DNA of 64,000 nt, from the NCBI GenBank assembly GCA_016930875.1, contig JAFGFW010000137.1, positions 1 to 64,000 of the forward strand, written 5' to 3'. This document shows, in pieces, positions 16,945-25,608 of this stretch (position 1 is the stretch's first letter; the number at the start of each line of letters is the position of its first letter). Position numbers and translations under genes: made by a program. The notes beneath the pieces were generated by a model, which searched no databases, was not told where the DNA came from, and was given only the letters and a program-made list of their open reading frames with translations. This stretch comes from Deltaproteobacteria bacterium. Its GTDB lineage: Bacteria > Desulfobacterota > Desulfobacteria > Desulfobacterales > C00003060.

Positions 16945-18672
16945 TTAAGACAGGAGCTTGGATAGATTGTCCCTGGCAAATTCTATTGTTGGGTCAAGCT
17001 CCAAGGCTAGTTCATAATAGTGAATAGCCCGGTCTTTTTTGTCCATGTCCCGATAATTGGAAGCGATATTGGCATAATCAATGGCAGAGGTGGGGTCTAT
17101 GCGCAGCGCTTCCCGAAAGCACTCTATGGCCTTTTCGTGTTCTTTCAGTTTGAAGTGACAAAAGCCCATGAGATTGTGGATATCCGTCCTCTCGCTATCG
17201 TAATCCTTTGCTTTTTCCAGTACTGTAATGGCCTGTCGGTATTGATTCATATCTCTTAAGGAAATCCCCATATAGGAATAGATACTTGCAATGTCTTCCT
17301 TTTTCGGATTGAGTTCCAGGGCCTCCTCAAAATGCTTTAGGGCCTCGCAGGGCTTACTCATCGAAAGATGGCATGATCCCAAATAGAACTTGATGTAGTA
17401 TTTTCCGGGAATCAGGGCTTCCGCCCTTTGCAGTTCGGTGATTGCTCTTTCGGGGTCGCCGCATTCTGCAATAAGCTTGGTTGAAAACATACCCACACTC
17501 GTTCCTGCGGCCCGCTCACGAAAATGAGCCCCTGGCACGATGGTATAAAAGGCTGGGATTTCAAGCTCAGGATGGGTCACATCGAGGACAATGACCTCCA
17601 TGCCGATTCGGGACAAGGCAGCAATACAGTTTTCCACCTCCACCCTTATGTTGTCATGGGAAAGGTCCGGCAGTTTTGTGATATCTATCTCCCTGTCAGG
17701 GTGGACGACGAAGTCGGCTTCCGCAAGGGTTCTTAACTTGGGGAGACCACTGGCTACATAGTTGGAGCACGTATTGAAGTCACCGGCAAGCTGGGCCACT
17801 TCTGTTAAGGCACGATTTAATGCTTTCTGGGGGTTGGGTGTTGTGCCTGCCGTCCAGACGATTTCGCTTCTTTCGGGAAAGGTCGAAGGGTCGTAGGCAA
17901 GCACCCCCACACTGGGAATGCCGGTATCGAGGGAAAAATCAGAGATGAACAACCTGACCCCGATTTTTTCATACTTTGCAATCATCTCAAAAACCACAGG
18001 ATCGGTTATTGAGTTCATGCTAATGGCGGGTGTCGTGATCGTGTTGCGGCTCAGGATGGAGGAGACATGCCTTTCGACAATCTCGCATATGCCCTGGCTG
18101 AGCGCTTCTTCCACACAGTTGCCGGCTGATGGCCCATTGTATTCGTTAATGGCAAAAAACCAGTCAAAAGGGATAAGTACTTCTTCTTGTCTCGTCAGGT
18201 TGTAGCCCCATGTCCATTTCAAAGGGAGCCTTGAAAAAACCTCTTGCGCCTTGTCAAGGTCATCAGAACTGTCATGGACAGAAAGGGCAATGACCTCAAA
18301 TGGGACGGCATGGTTTTTCAGATTTCGGTATTCTTCAACAAAGAAGTTTTTCGGGTTTCTGGAAAAACTGAAAAAACTGAATCTCTCAGCCAGTTCCATG
18401 ACCGCACTTGCCTCTGACTGCTCCGGGGTGCCCCCTTTTCCCATCTGTTTCTTTGTGCCTATGATCTCAAAGGCATCTTTTCCGCATATGCTGAAATAGA
18501 CAGGGATGCCCAGTCGCCCGTTATCGATTCTCATCGTGCTTTCGAGAATATCCAGATTTATCCCTTTGAGTTTTTCCTTAAACCTTCGCACCGTCTCCTC
18601 AGGTGTAAGGACTTTATCCAAATCCAAGGTAAAACGCTTGAAAGCGTCTTTCAGGATCACCTTACCTGCCAT
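16945..18672 (-). CDS. YcaO-domain protein with C-terminal TPR repeats
   Basis: A 575-residue protein. The first ~430 residues are a YcaO cyclodehydratase-like ATP-binding domain: 'SEASAVMELAERF', 'EEALSQGICEIVERH' and 'ALTEVAQL' supply the usual E/Q/R residues that bind Mg-ATP. Residues from about 425 on form four to five TPR repeats (for example 'ASIYSYMGISLRDMNQYRQAI', in degenerate form). YcaO proteins phosphorylate amide oxygens to make azolines or thioamides; the overall length matches E. coli YcaO, linked to RimO-dependent methylthiolation. The start at 18672 overlaps the end of larE by 11 bases, so both are translated together. Substrate is unknown. A precursor peptide was not found nearby. 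Confidence 0.85.
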   Translation of the reverse strand: MAGKVILKDAFKRFTLDLDKVLTPEETVRRFKEKLKGINLDILESTMRIDNGRLGIPVYFSICGKDAFEIIGTKKQMGKGGTPEQSEASAVMELAERFSFFSFSRNPKNFFVEEYRNLKNHAVPFEVIALSVHDSSDDLDKAQEVFSRLPLKWTWGYNLTRQEEVLIPFDWFFAINEYNGPSAGNCVEEALSQGICEIVERHVSSILSRNTITTPAISMNSITDPVVFEMIAKYEKIGVRLFISDFSLDTGIPSVGVLAYDPSTFPERSEIVWTAGTTPNPQKALNRALTEVAQLAGDFNTCSNYVASGLPKLRTLAEADFVVHPDREIDITKLPDLSHDNIRVEVENCIAALSRIGMEVIVLDVTHPELEIPAFYTIVPGAHFRERAAGTSVGMFSTKLIAECGDPERAITELQRAEALIPGKYYIKFYLGSCHLSMSKPCEALKHFEEALELNPKKEDIASIYSYMGISLRDMNQYRQAITVLEKAKDYDSERTDIHNLMGFCHFKLKEHEKAIECFREALRIDPTSAIDYANIASNYRDMDKKDRAIHYYELALELDPTIEFARDNLSKLLS

Positions 18673-19525
18673 CTGTATTCTCCCCCTTGCCCATGGTCTC
18701 AAGCACCCTGTTCATGCTGCCGGATTCATAACCTTCCAGGTCAACAGCAATATGGGAAAAACCGATTTCTCTGAATTTGTGTACAATCGCTTTCCTCAAG
18801 TCATCCTCCATTACCATTTTCAGTCCGCGTCTTTCCACCTCTATCCTTGCCACTGTCCCGTGATGCCTTACCCTGCACTGTTTGATACCCTTGTCAAAGA
18901 GAAACGCTTCAGCCTGGTCAATCATCTTCAGCTTGTCAACAGTAATCGGGCTGCCATACGGTATTCTGGAAGCCAGGCAGGCCATGGTCGGCTTATCCCA
19001 TGTTCGAAGCCCTATCTCTTTTGAGAGGAGCCGTATATCCTGCTTGTTCAAACCGGCATCCACCAGGGGGGCTATAACTCCTATTTCATTGGCAGCCCGA
19101 AACCCGGGGCGATAATCCTTTAGATCGTCCACGTTAGCTCCGTGGGCCACATGTTTTATTTTTCTTTCCCTGGCCATTTTGTGAAGCTTCTGAAAAAGAG
19201 ACCTTTTGCAATGGTAGCATCTGTCCGGTCCGTTGGATAAGAAGTGAGGAAGGCCTATTTCTTCAGACGGGAAAACGATGTGATCAATCCCTCTTGCCTG
19301 AGCGAATTCCACGGCCACATCCTTTTCCCGCGCCGGAAATATCTCGGAAATCGCCGTTGCCGCCACCGCCCCGGCCCCAAGGGTTTGATGGGCTACAGCC
19401 AAGAGGAAAGAGCTATCCACCCCCCCGGAAAAGGCAACCAGCAAAGAGCCGGCATCCCGGAGCAGATGAATCAGGCACTCCTGTTTGGCTCTTGCATGGT
19501 TCATATCCGTTCTATACAAATCCAT
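18662..19525 (-). CDS. larE: ATP-dependent sacrificial sulfur transferase LarE
   Basis: A PP-loop protein of about 287 residues with 'VAFSGGVDSSFLL' for ATP binding, 'DRCYHCKRSLF', and 'TMACLASRIPYG'. The last Cys corresponds to the sulfur-donating cysteine of Lactobacillus LarE, which converts the carboxylates of the nickel-pincer precursor to thiocarboxylates. The further cysteines (RCYHC) are common to the family. larB and larC are not in the window, so either they are elsewhere or this LarE-like enzyme sulfurates something else. The ATG at 19525 was chosen; 19504 is equally possible and TTG at 19549 less so. It is followed by, and overlaps, the YcaO-TPR gene. Confidence 0.88.
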   Translation of the reverse strand: MDLYRTDMNHARAKQECLIHLLRDAGSLLVAFSGGVDSSFLLAVAHQTLGAGAVAATAISEIFPAREKDVAVEFAQARGIDHIVFPSEEIGLPHFLSNGPDRCYHCKRSLFQKLHKMARERKIKHVAHGANVDDLKDYRPGFRAANEIGVIAPLVDAGLNKQDIRLLSKEIGLRTWDKPTMACLASRIPYGSPITVDKLKMIDQAEAFLFDKGIKQCRVRHHGTVARIEVERRGLKMVMEDDLRKAIVHKFREIGFSHIAVDLEGYESGSMNRVLETMGKGENTDGR

Positions 19526-19690
19526 GATAAGGATTATAACCCAACCCAAGCCAACATTCTATTGCAAAAAGCTTAAGCCTGTCCTAACCTGAAGTGTATA
19601 TTGTGACTCGCAATTCATTGGAACAAAGAATCCCGGTAGGTTCTATAGTCTCGTGGAGCCCTTAACCATCATCGGTGAGGTAAGGATACC

Positions 19691-20230
19691 ATGGCAAGAC
19701 CTCTTACATTGGGCAAAATTGTTGATTTCATTACTGGGCAGACAATCGTCGATACCCTTGACGAACGAGAAAGACAGAAAATCGCCAGGTTTCTGGTGGA
19801 GGACAAAGGCTATTTGAAAGATGACATCGAAGTGCGGAGGCAAATAGAGCTGACTTTGGACCGCGACAGGGCTACTTGCATGGTCGATTTTGTCATCAGG
19901 GTAGCCGGAAAGGCCTTTGCCATAATTGTTTTTGGGCCTGGTTCCCTGGTGAGTCGTGAACGCCCGGCACTGGCTGTGGCAAGGCTTATCGAAAGTTATG
20001 CCGTTCCTTTTGCGATAGTCACTAACGGAAAGGAGGCAGAAGTGCTGGAAACAGAATCCGGCAAGGTCCTTGCCGAAGGGCTTGAAGCCATCCCGTCAAG
20101 GCAGGAAGCCCTGGCAAAGATGAGTGCCTTTGCCTTTGAGAAGGTCCCAGAAGAGCGTTTGGAAAAGGAAAAGAGAATCCTCTTTGCATTTGATGTGCTG
20201 GCAAGACGGGAATGCGCCTGCGGTCTGTGA
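19691..20230 (+). CDS. HsdR N-terminal-like (type I restriction R-domain) protein
   Basis: A 179-residue protein resembling the stand-alone HSDR_N_2 domain. 'KARFLVEDKGYLKDDIEVR'-like residues at the N-terminus precede 'CMVDFVIRVAGKAFAIIVFGPGSLVSRERPALAVARLIESY', the nuclease-fold core in which D..(D/E)xK positions are poorly kept: VDFVI supplies an Asp, but the following K is not in the usual place. It is probably structurally nuclease-like but may be inactive. GAGGTAAGGAT before the ATG is a good ribosome-binding site, and an AAA ATPase follows 11 bases after the stop, so the two form an operon. I see no methylase or specificity subunit, so this is not a restriction system. Confidence 0.7.
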   Translation: MARPLTLGKIVDFITGQTIVDTLDERERQKIARFLVEDKGYLKDDIEVRRQIELTLDRDRATCMVDFVIRVAGKAFAIIVFGPGSLVSRERPALAVARLIESYAVPFAIVTNGKEAEVLETESGKVLAEGLEAIPSRQEALAKMSAFAFEKVPEERLEKEKRILFAFDVLARRECACGL

Positions 20231-20241
20231 CGGAGGAACAC

Positions 20242-21321
20242 ATGGAAATCGTATCTGATATCCCCAGTGCAGAAGACTGCACGACACTGATTTTCGAATG
20301 CAGCGGCCATCAGGTTGAGGCAAAAACGGCAGGAGAGCTTTGGCCGAAGATTTTGCAACATAAATGGGTCCTGTCCGAAAAGCTGGGCCGGGATGTTGGA
20401 ACCAAGGTCGCCTGTGTAGATTTTATCGAGAACCTTGAGCCCATGCATCGGGAGCTTCACGACGCAGAAAGGATTCAGCTTCTCAAGGGATTCGGAGCCC
20501 AGATGATCGATCAATCGGTCTGGGAGACCATTTCTGAATCCCAGCCTCCCAAACAGATCGTGAATAGGAGAATAATACTTCCGCTAACGGCGTTGGAACT
20601 CGCGCGGAAGCACGCAGTCATTCCACCTCGGACCATCATTTTTTTCGGCCCCCCTGGTACGGGCAAGACCCACTTTGTCCGGGCCATCGCAGGCATACTT
20701 CAGTGGTGGTACATTGAAGTCAGCCCCAGCAACCTGATGGCAGAGGGGGAAGATCGCCTCGGAGCCAACCTGAAAAGGTTGATGGAGAAGGCCGCCAGTC
20801 TCGACGAGGTGGTCCTGTTTATCGACGAGTTTGAGGAAATCGCAGGGAGCCGGGATCACGCCTCCCGAGTCGACAAATCTATCACGAACGAGTTCCTTAA
20901 ACAGGTTCCCCTGTTGAAGAGACGGCAAAGAAAAAACCTTTTGGTCTGCGCGACTAATTACATCCAGCAGCTCGATGCAGCCCTGTTACGACCAGGTCGT
21001 TTCGACTGCATCATTCCAGTGGGGGGGTTGGATGACCAGGGTCGTCGAACTATCTTTGAGCACTACCTGTCCAACACCAATCGGGGCGATGTGGATGTTG
21101 ATAGAATTGTTTCAATGATCGCCCTTTTCACCCCGGCGGATATCGAGTATCTTTTTCAGAAAGTCAGACAATTTGCGTTTGAGAGAGAATATGTCAATGG
21201 AAAGGATTACCGTGTCACAACGGAGACGTTCCTGGAGATCATTGCTCAAGTTCCGCCAACACTCACTGATGCAATCATCGAAGAATTCGAAGAGGACTGT
21301 GTACGCTACACTCGATATTGA
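20242..21321 (+). CDS. AAA+ ATPase with a conserved N-terminal domain
   Basis: A 359-residue protein. Residues from about 120 form a classical AAA+ module: 'FFGPPGTGKTHF' (Walker A), 'VLFIDEFEEI' (Walker B), 'CATNY' (sensor 1) and 'RPGRFD' (arginine finger, as in FtsH/katanin-type ATPases). The first ~75 residues hold a distinct region including 'LSEKLGRDVGTKVACVDFIENL', which I cannot assign to a known domain. The ATG at 20242 has GGAGG in front. It is probably a hexameric remodelling ATPase working with the HsdR_N-like protein encoded 11 bases upstream. No protease domain is present. Confidence 0.8.
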   Translation: MEIVSDIPSAEDCTTLIFECSGHQVEAKTAGELWPKILQHKWVLSEKLGRDVGTKVACVDFIENLEPMHRELHDAERIQLLKGFGAQMIDQSVWETISESQPPKQIVNRRIILPLTALELARKHAVIPPRTIIFFGPPGTGKTHFVRAIAGILQWWYIEVSPSNLMAEGEDRLGANLKRLMEKAASLDEVVLFIDEFEEIAGSRDHASRVDKSITNEFLKQVPLLKRRQRKNLLVCATNYIQQLDAALLRPGRFDCIIPVGGLDDQGRRTIFEHYLSNTNRGDVDVDRIVSMIALFTPADIEYLFQKVRQFAFEREYVNGKDYRVTTETFLEIIAQVPPTLTDAIIEEFEEDCVRYTRY

Positions 21322-21465
21322 TTCCTATTTCCATTTGAGATGGTAGCTTCTTCTTGCGACTTCTCTTTGCCAGAGCTGCTCTGCGAGACTTCCGGTTCAA
21401 ATCCGTCTTTGGGTTTTAATGACAACAGAGGCTGAACTGTTACAATATTTATCTTTATCATTTTT

Positions 21466-22764
21466 TTAGTTTTTCCTTATCCTTATGGCCTCGGCATGGG
21501 CTGAAAGGCCCTCAATCTCCGCCAGTCGGATGATGTCGGGAGCATCTTTTCTCAGCGCCTTTTCAGCGTAGTAGATAACACTTGTCTTCTTGGTGAAATG
21601 ACCCACAGAAAGGGCTGAGGCAAATCGTGCAGTTCCTGCTGTAGGGAGCACGTGGTTTGGTCCGGCTATGTAGTCTCCAACAGGCTCGGGTGTGCTAGAC
21701 CCGAGAAAGACTGCGCCCGCATTTTGAACTAGGCCGAGGTACTGGAAGGGTTCTTCCACGTGGAGCTCAAGGTGCTCAGGGGCAATCTGATTGGCAAGGT
21801 CAAAGGCTGAGGCAAGATCGGGCGCTACCATCAGAGCGCCGTAGGCCTTTAGCGACGCTTCGGCAATGGTCCTTCGCGGAAGGTTCTTGAGTTGCTCTGT
21901 CACGGCATCAGACACGGCCAGGGCCAGTTTCCGGGAAGGCGTGAGGAGTATGGCAGAAGCAAGGGGGTCATGCTCGGCCTGGGATAATAGATCGGCTGCG
22001 ATATAGGCTGCCTTTGCCTTTTCATCTGCTATCACGAGGACTTCGCTGGGGCCTGCAATCATGTCAATTCCCACCGTGCCGGAGACCAGGCTCTTGGCAA
22101 GGGTGACATAGATATTGCCTGGTCCGGCAATCACATCCACTTTCTTAATAGTCTCGGTGCCGTAAGCAAGCCCTGCAATTCCCCAGGCGCTTCCGGCCTT
22201 GTAGATGGTCTCCACTCCCACCTTATGTGCCGCTACAAGGAGATAGGGGTTGACTGTGCCGTTCTTGGTCGGAGGGGTAGTGATACAGATATTTTTCACC
22301 CCTGCAATCTTTGCAGGGATGCATCCCATGAGAACAGAGGAGACCAGCGGTGTCTCCCCCCCTCGCCCTCCAGGCACATACACACCTGCCGCACTTACCG
22401 GCCGAACAAGCTGGCCCAACACTGATCCGTTCTCATTTGCCGTAAACCAGGACTGTTCCACCTGGTGCCTGTGAAAGGCCTCGATCTGTCTTACAGCCTT
22501 GTTGAGGCTTTTGATGAACCCCTTGTCCACAAAACCACGGGCCGCCGCGATTTCGTCTTTTGACGCCTTCAGGGAACCTGCAGTGAGCCTGGGGGCATCA
22601 AAGCGGTTGATATAATTGATCAAGGCCTCGTCTTTGTTTTTGCGAACATTGGCGAGGATTCGCTTAACAAGTTGTACGTCCTTGGCCTTAAAACCAAGGT
22701 GCCGATTAACGATTGCATCCAGTCGCTTGTCGGCTGAAGCCGAGGGAAATTTGAGTATTTTCAT
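21466..22764 (-). CDS. hisD: Histidinol dehydrogenase
   Basis: A 432-residue protein of the HisD family. 'VYVPGGRG(G)' , 'VDVIAGPGNIYVTLAK', 'GIDMIAGPSEVLVIAD' and 'ADLLSQAEHDP' are family signatures, the last containing zinc-binding Gln/His. 'APEHLELH' and 'AGPNHVLPT' follow. It makes histidine from histidinol in two NAD-dependent steps. The ATG at 22764 is preceded by AAGGAAT and matches the family start; 18 residues upstream are open but not part of it. It is alone: no other his biosynthetic genes are near (hisS is a different gene 16 kb away). Confidence 0.95.
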   Translation of the reverse strand: MKILKFPSASADKRLDAIVNRHLGFKAKDVQLVKRILANVRKNKDEALINYINRFDAPRLTAGSLKASKDEIAAARGFVDKGFIKSLNKAVRQIEAFHRHQVEQSWFTANENGSVLGQLVRPVSAAGVYVPGGRGGETPLVSSVLMGCIPAKIAGVKNICITTPPTKNGTVNPYLLVAAHKVGVETIYKAGSAWGIAGLAYGTETIKKVDVIAGPGNIYVTLAKSLVSGTVGIDMIAGPSEVLVIADEKAKAAYIAADLLSQAEHDPLASAILLTPSRKLALAVSDAVTEQLKNLPRRTIAEASLKAYGALMVAPDLASAFDLANQIAPEHLELHVEEPFQYLGLVQNAGAVFLGSSTPEPVGDYIAGPNHVLPTAGTARFASALSVGHFTKKTSVIYYAEKALRKDAPDIIRLAEIEGLSAHAEAIRIRKN

Positions 22765-22913
22765 AATGATTCCTTTTCTTTTGACAGCCGTTAGCAGCTT
22801 TGATACCTTTGAAACCAATTGTAAGGCTAGGTTATTTTAGGTAGTTAGCACCATGATGTCTTCAGGTCAATCCCCTAAATGGAGCCAGAGAATTAGCGGA
22901 AAGTTTGCCTAAT

Positions 22914-24659
22914 ATGAACATCTTTCTCATATATCCCTATCCTCTCTACGATCGAAGTGAAGCACACGAGGAAGATATTAGTGTGGTGCCGATAGGAATA
23001 TATTACGTTGCCGCAGTCTTGAAGAAACATCGCCACGAGGTTGAAGTGCTTAATTGGCACAATATTCATAAAAACCCACAGAGAATAGTGGAGACTTTAC
23101 TTGAAAAGAAGCCGGAAGTCATCGGCTTTTCAATTTTGAATGCAAATCGATGGGGCGGGATAGAGATTGCCCGAATAGCAAAGAAGATCAACCCAAAGGT
23201 GAAGATAGTTTTTGGCGGGATTGCCGCCACTTTTCTGTGGAAGCATTTCTTAGCCCATTTCCCGGAAATCGATTTTGTTGTGATCGGTGAAGGGGAATAT
23301 GCTTTTCTGAATTTGGTCAAGTTGATTGAGAAAAGGAATTATAATAACCTTAAGGAGATAAAAGGGATAGCCTTCAGGGAAGGGGCCAGAATCAGAAAGA
23401 CCAAAGCTGCTCCTTTCATACGGAATCTGGACGAGTTGCCGATTCCTGCAGAGTATTTTGATTATCAACATGTTGTCTCTTCGCGGGGGTGCCCCGGAAA
23501 ATGCACTTTTTGCGGGAGCCCGAAGTTCTGGGGACACAAAGTGCGATTTCGCTCACCTGAAAATTTCGTACGTGAATTAAAACTGCTGCACAGCAAAGGA
23601 ATCAGTTTTTTCTATTTTTCCGACGACACTTTTACCATCAACAAAAAGAGGGTTATTGAAATTTGCCAGAGGATCCTCGAAAAAGGCCTTAAGATCACCT
23701 GGTTTGCTATCTCGCGGGCTGACTATATCAACGAAGAGATTTTGTACTGGATGAGGAAGGCCGGTTGTATCCAGATCAGTTACGGTGTTGAGAGTGGTTC
23801 GGAAAAAATACGGGGCCTATTGGGCAAACCTCTAAGGACTGATCATATCAAACAGGCTTTTGCCCTAACGCATGGATACGGCATCCTGGCGCGAGCTTAT
23901 TTCATATACGGATCTCCTGAGGAGACGTGGGAAACAATTCAGGAGACCCTCGACCTGATCAAGGAGATAAAGCCTTTTGTTTGCATATCTTATATCCTTG
24001 AGATCTATCCCGGGACCCAACTCTATTCGGATTTTCAAAAAAGGTTCAGCGTCACAGACGATACCTGGCTAAGAAAAATTGAAGGTATTTGCTATTTTGA
24101 ATCAGATCCGGATCTGTCACAGGACCTCATTTTGGCTTTTGGCGAAAGGCTCAGACGAGAGATATATGCAAATCTGCACCTTTTTGCTGATTCTTTGGAT
24201 CTTGTGGACAAAGAAGAGTTTTTTGAGATGCACGCTGACTTTTGCTCAAGGCTTGGGATGACTTTTAGTCACGGAGATTATTCCAAGATTGAAGCCATTA
24301 AAGGAAAGGAAAAGGCGGCTGAAAAGCTATTCAGGAAATCGTTAGACTATTTTCCTGATCACCGCGCCTACCTGGGGTTGGGCATTGTCAAGCAAAGTGA
24401 AGGGGAATTCATGGATGCGGTCAACATTCTCCTGGAAGGTGTAAGACATTTCCCGGGCAGCGAAGAACTGAATATTTGCCTGGGAATAAACTATATGAAT
24501 TTGGGAGAATACGGGAAAGCCTTGGAGATTCTGCTCAAATTCAAAGACTCACCACAAGCGAGTTATCACATTGCAAGATGTCACAAGGCCCTGGGAGATC
24601 GCGAGAAGGAAACTGAGTTTTTGGAAAAAGAGACTAAAACGCCACAAGGAGAGGGCTGA
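22914..24659 (+). CDS. B12-binding radical SAM protein with TPR tail
   Basis: A 581-residue protein. Residues 1-150 form a cobalamin-binding (B12-binding) fold (…VVPIGIYYVAAVLKKHRHEVEVLNWHN…), followed by the radical SAM core with CPGKCTFC after 'SSRG'. 'GVESGSEKIRGLLGK' and 'YFIYGSPEETWETIQETLDLIKEI' are typical of this class. The last ~120 residues are TPR-like repeats (…AEKLFRKSLDYFPDHRAYLGLGIV, …LLEGVRHFPG). These proteins often methylate or modify cell-envelope or small-molecule substrates; the substrate is not readable. The ATG at 22914 is used in place of TTG at 22905; GCGGAAAG lies ten bases upstream. Confidence 0.85.
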   Translation: MNIFLIYPYPLYDRSEAHEEDISVVPIGIYYVAAVLKKHRHEVEVLNWHNIHKNPQRIVETLLEKKPEVIGFSILNANRWGGIEIARIAKKINPKVKIVFGGIAATFLWKHFLAHFPEIDFVVIGEGEYAFLNLVKLIEKRNYNNLKEIKGIAFREGARIRKTKAAPFIRNLDELPIPAEYFDYQHVVSSRGCPGKCTFCGSPKFWGHKVRFRSPENFVRELKLLHSKGISFFYFSDDTFTINKKRVIEICQRILEKGLKITWFAISRADYINEEILYWMRKAGCIQISYGVESGSEKIRGLLGKPLRTDHIKQAFALTHGYGILARAYFIYGSPEETWETIQETLDLIKEIKPFVCISYILEIYPGTQLYSDFQKRFSVTDDTWLRKIEGICYFESDPDLSQDLILAFGERLRREIYANLHLFADSLDLVDKEEFFEMHADFCSRLGMTFSHGDYSKIEAIKGKEKAAEKLFRKSLDYFPDHRAYLGLGIVKQSEGEFMDAVNILLEGVRHFPGSEELNICLGINYMNLGEYGKALEILLKFKDSPQASYHIARCHKALGDREKETEFLEKETKTPQGEG

Positions 24660-24827
24660 GTACAACTGGTGGCTTTTACATCAAAAACCCAAAGATCGGC
24701 GGTTCTTTGAATACTGGAATGTTTCGCAGGACTTGACAAAAGCCGGAAGCTGTGTTTTTTTAGAAATTTTATAGATGTTAGAACTCCGGATTGAAAGATT
24801 GAAGGATACACCCAAAGGGGACATATT

Positions 24828-24962
24828 ATGAAACGAACATATCAGCCAAGCACAATCAAAAGAGCTAGAACGCACGGATTCCGGAAAAGGATGTCCACAA
24901 AACAGGGACGAAGAATCATCAACCGTCGACGCGCCAGGGGAAGGAAACGTCTGGCCGTATGA
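24828..24962 (+). CDS. rpmH: 50S ribosomal protein L34
   Basis: A 44-residue basic protein reading MKRTYQPS…GFRKRM…[18 protein letters not shown], the universal L34 sequence. Too short to stand out among longer frames. Its stop overlaps the start of rnpA by four bases (ATGA at 24959-24962), coupling translation. L34 binds 23S rRNA in the large subunit. The gene begins the conserved rpmH-rnpA-yidD-yidC-jag-mnmE cluster. No clear promoter was found directly upstream. Confidence 0.98.
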   Translation: MKRTYQPSTIKRARTHGFRKRMSTKQGRRIINRRRARGRKRLAV

Positions 24963-25357
24963 GAGGGCAGAAGAGCTTGAGCGCTTTTTCCTTCAAGAAA
25001 ACAGACAGGATCTTGAAAAGGCCTCACTTTGTGATGTTGTCTAAGTTCGGCAGAAAAATTCATAGAAATTGTTTTGTCGTCAATTGTTGCCGAAATAGCC
25101 TTGGAAAATCGCGCTTGGGAATCACGGTCAGCAAGAAGGTTGGGTGTGCAGTGACACGGAATCGCATCAAGCGCCTGGTGCGTGAGTATTTTCGTTTGAA
25201 TTCAGTTCTGATCGGCAGAGCTTACGATATGAGTGTCATAGCAAGAAGAGGCGCTGCTGATCTGTCATCCCAGGAAATCAGCCAGACGCTGGAAACATTA
25301 TTTTGTGAGATTTCAAAGGATTGTAGTAATGAAGCTGTTATTGTTGTCGCTCATTAA
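24959..25357 (+). CDS. rnpA: Ribonuclease P protein component
   Basis: A 132-residue basic protein. '[29 protein letters not shown]' contains the RnpA signature, with the RNRIKR(L/R)xRE basic helix that contacts RNase P RNA. It helps the RNA cleave 5' leaders of tRNA precursors. The start ATG overlaps the rpmH stop. A tail of about 15 residues is longer than usual and overlaps the beginning of yidD. RNase P RNA itself was not found in the window. Confidence 0.95.
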   Translation: MRGQKSLSAFSFKKTDRILKRPHFVMLSKFGRKIHRNCFVVNCCRNSLGKSRLGITVSKKVGCAVTRNRIKRLVREYFRLNSVLIGRAYDMSVIARRGAADLSSQEISQTLETLFCEISKDCSNEAVIVVAH

Positions 25358-25538
25358 GACCTATCAATATGTCCTTTCGCCAGTCTTCACACCAGCATGT
25401 CGCTTCCATCCAACGTGTTCCGCATACGCGTACGAGGCTGTTGAACGCCACGGTGTTATGCGGGGCTCTTGGATGACCGTGAAAAGGATCTTGCGGTGCC
25501 ACCCCTTTTGTCCCGGCGGGTTTGATCCTGTTCCATAG
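25329..25538 (+). CDS. yidD: Membrane protein insertion efficiency factor YidD
   Basis: A 69-residue protein with the family pattern '[33 protein letters not shown]' and '[17 protein letters not shown]'. The five conserved cysteines are present. YidD is a small membrane-associated protein that assists YidC-dependent insertion. The ATG at 25329 lies inside the end of rnpA, as is common in this cluster. Neighbouring yidC supports the assignment. Confidence 0.95.
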   Translation: MKLLLLSLIKTYQYVLSPVFTPACRFHPTCSAYAYEAVERHGVMRGSWMTVKRILRCHPFCPGGFDPVP

Positions 25539-25608
25539 CTCTTCTGGCTACCTGGGCTATTGCCCGGTTGTCTTTTGGAATCTACTCAGATCAGGGGGAA
25601 ACTAATCC

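Noticed and set aside
21380-21440. GGTTCAAATCC resembling a tRNA T-loop
   Set aside because: The 5-bp T stem, acceptor stem and anticodon arm cannot be formed around it.
24734-24775. Promoter TTGACA upstream of rpmH
   Set aside because: No -10 box at 16-18 bases; the AT-rich stretch is too far.
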